Part shown: positions 63,842-64,000 of the stretch, one piece after another
How positions within the stretch are numbered: position 1 is the first letter of the stretch
Layout of the letters: every line of letters starts with the position of its first letter
Source: Mucilaginibacter flavus
GTDB taxonomy: Bacteria > Bacteroidota > Bacteroidia > Sphingobacteriales > Sphingobacteriaceae
Length of the DNA stretch: 64,000 nucleotides
NCBI RefSeq assembly: GCF_030409315.1
Contig: NZ_JAUFPS010000097.1
Location: 149,113-213,112 of the forward strand
Direction of reading: 5' to 3'
Made by a program: the position numbers and the translations under genes
The notes under the pieces: model-generated
Seen by the model: the letters and a program-made list of their open reading frames with translations, nothing else
The model's database searches: none
What the model was told of the DNA's origin: nothing

Positions 63842-63859
63842 GTTGATTGAGTTGATTAG
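63842..63859. repeat. Degenerate inverted copy of the 9-bp repeat
   Basis: GTTGATTGAGTTGATTAG is, apart from two positions, the reverse complement of two units of the tandem repeat at 63919-64000. The two stretches could pair as a large hairpin. Confidence 0.5.
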
Positions 63860-63918
63860 ATATCCTTTTCTTATTTTTTTTTTAATTAATAAAACAAAGT
63901 ATCTGTCAATTGCCTTCC

Positions 63919-64000
63919 AACCTAATCAACCTAATCAACCTAATCAACCTAATCAACCTAATCAACCTAATCAACCTAATCAACCTAATCAACCTAATCA
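63919..64000. repeat. 9-bp tandem repeat running off the window
   Basis: About nine head-to-tail copies of AACCTAATC up to the window end without interruption. It is a minisatellite-like array with no spacers, so not CRISPR. The true length is unknown. Confidence 0.95.

Noticed and set aside
63919..64000. CRISPR array
   Set aside because: Units are 9 bases with no spacers; it is a simple tandem repeat. No cas genes or other CRISPR repeats were seen.

Overview
The window looks like chromosome of a Bacteroidota bacterium of the Sphingobacteriaceae type (Mucilaginibacter/Pedobacter-like). The grounds are TAnnTTTG -7 promoter boxes, absence of Shine-Dalgarno sequences, FtsX-type permeases, GIN-domain, DUF6807, ACR3 and DUF6428 families, and MobB/MobC mobilisation genes. 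No species call is possible from the sequence alone.

1-15.6 kb is a metal and arsenic region. It opens with the end of a heavy-metal RND efflux operon (TolC-like channel, truncated by the window edge, then two tandem adaptors each with a heavy-metal-binding domain). A minus-strand ars operon follows: arsR, a DUF6428 protein, arsN2, arsC, an exported ArsC-like protein that has lost its catalytic residues, acr3, and two metallophosphoesterases. Divergent from it is an arsenosugar biosynthesis cluster: DUF547, peroxidase-like protein, radical SAM ArsS, two glycosyltransferases, a TlpA-like thioredoxin, an epimerase, the arsenite methyltransferase ArsM and a sterol-desaturase-like enzyme.

15.7-37.3 kb is a mobile element loaded with defence genes. 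The left part has a large serine recombinase whose C-terminus reads through a tRNA 3'-end-like sequence, small accessory genes, an XRE regulator, a MobB relaxase with an overlapping membrane-protein ORF, MobC and an oriT-like region. Two tightly coupled operons follow. The first (21.4-30.2 kb, AT-rich) encodes an SF1 helicase fused to a nuclease, a coiled-coil DarT-type ADP-ribosyltransferase, a NADAR-like DarG1-type antitoxin candidate, and a ZorA/ZorB-like MotA/MotB motor pair. I know of no described system with this composition, and it is my main candidate for a new one. The second (30.4-36.9 kb, visibly more GC-rich) encodes a small protein, a DUF6361 protein, a phospholipase-D-family protein and an SNF2-type helicase. 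A decayed RecB C-terminus lies against its end.

37.6-43.5 kb holds a secreted PLAT-like coiled-coil protein and a large fusion of an AraC-type regulator to an FtsX/MacB permease, separated by gene-poor stretches with related repeats.

44.2-64 kb is ordinary chromosome: tRNA-Leu(CAA), hscB, kdsA, kdsD, a nucleotide-sugar dehydrogenase and a sugar-phosphate transferase (Kdo and exopolysaccharide functions), a metal-receptor-like protein, two CocE-family hydrolases, a Gfo/Idh/MocA plus DUF6807 pair, an ABC-F ATPase, and a GntR-controlled ABC transporter with a clear palindromic operator. The window ends inside a 9-bp tandem repeat.
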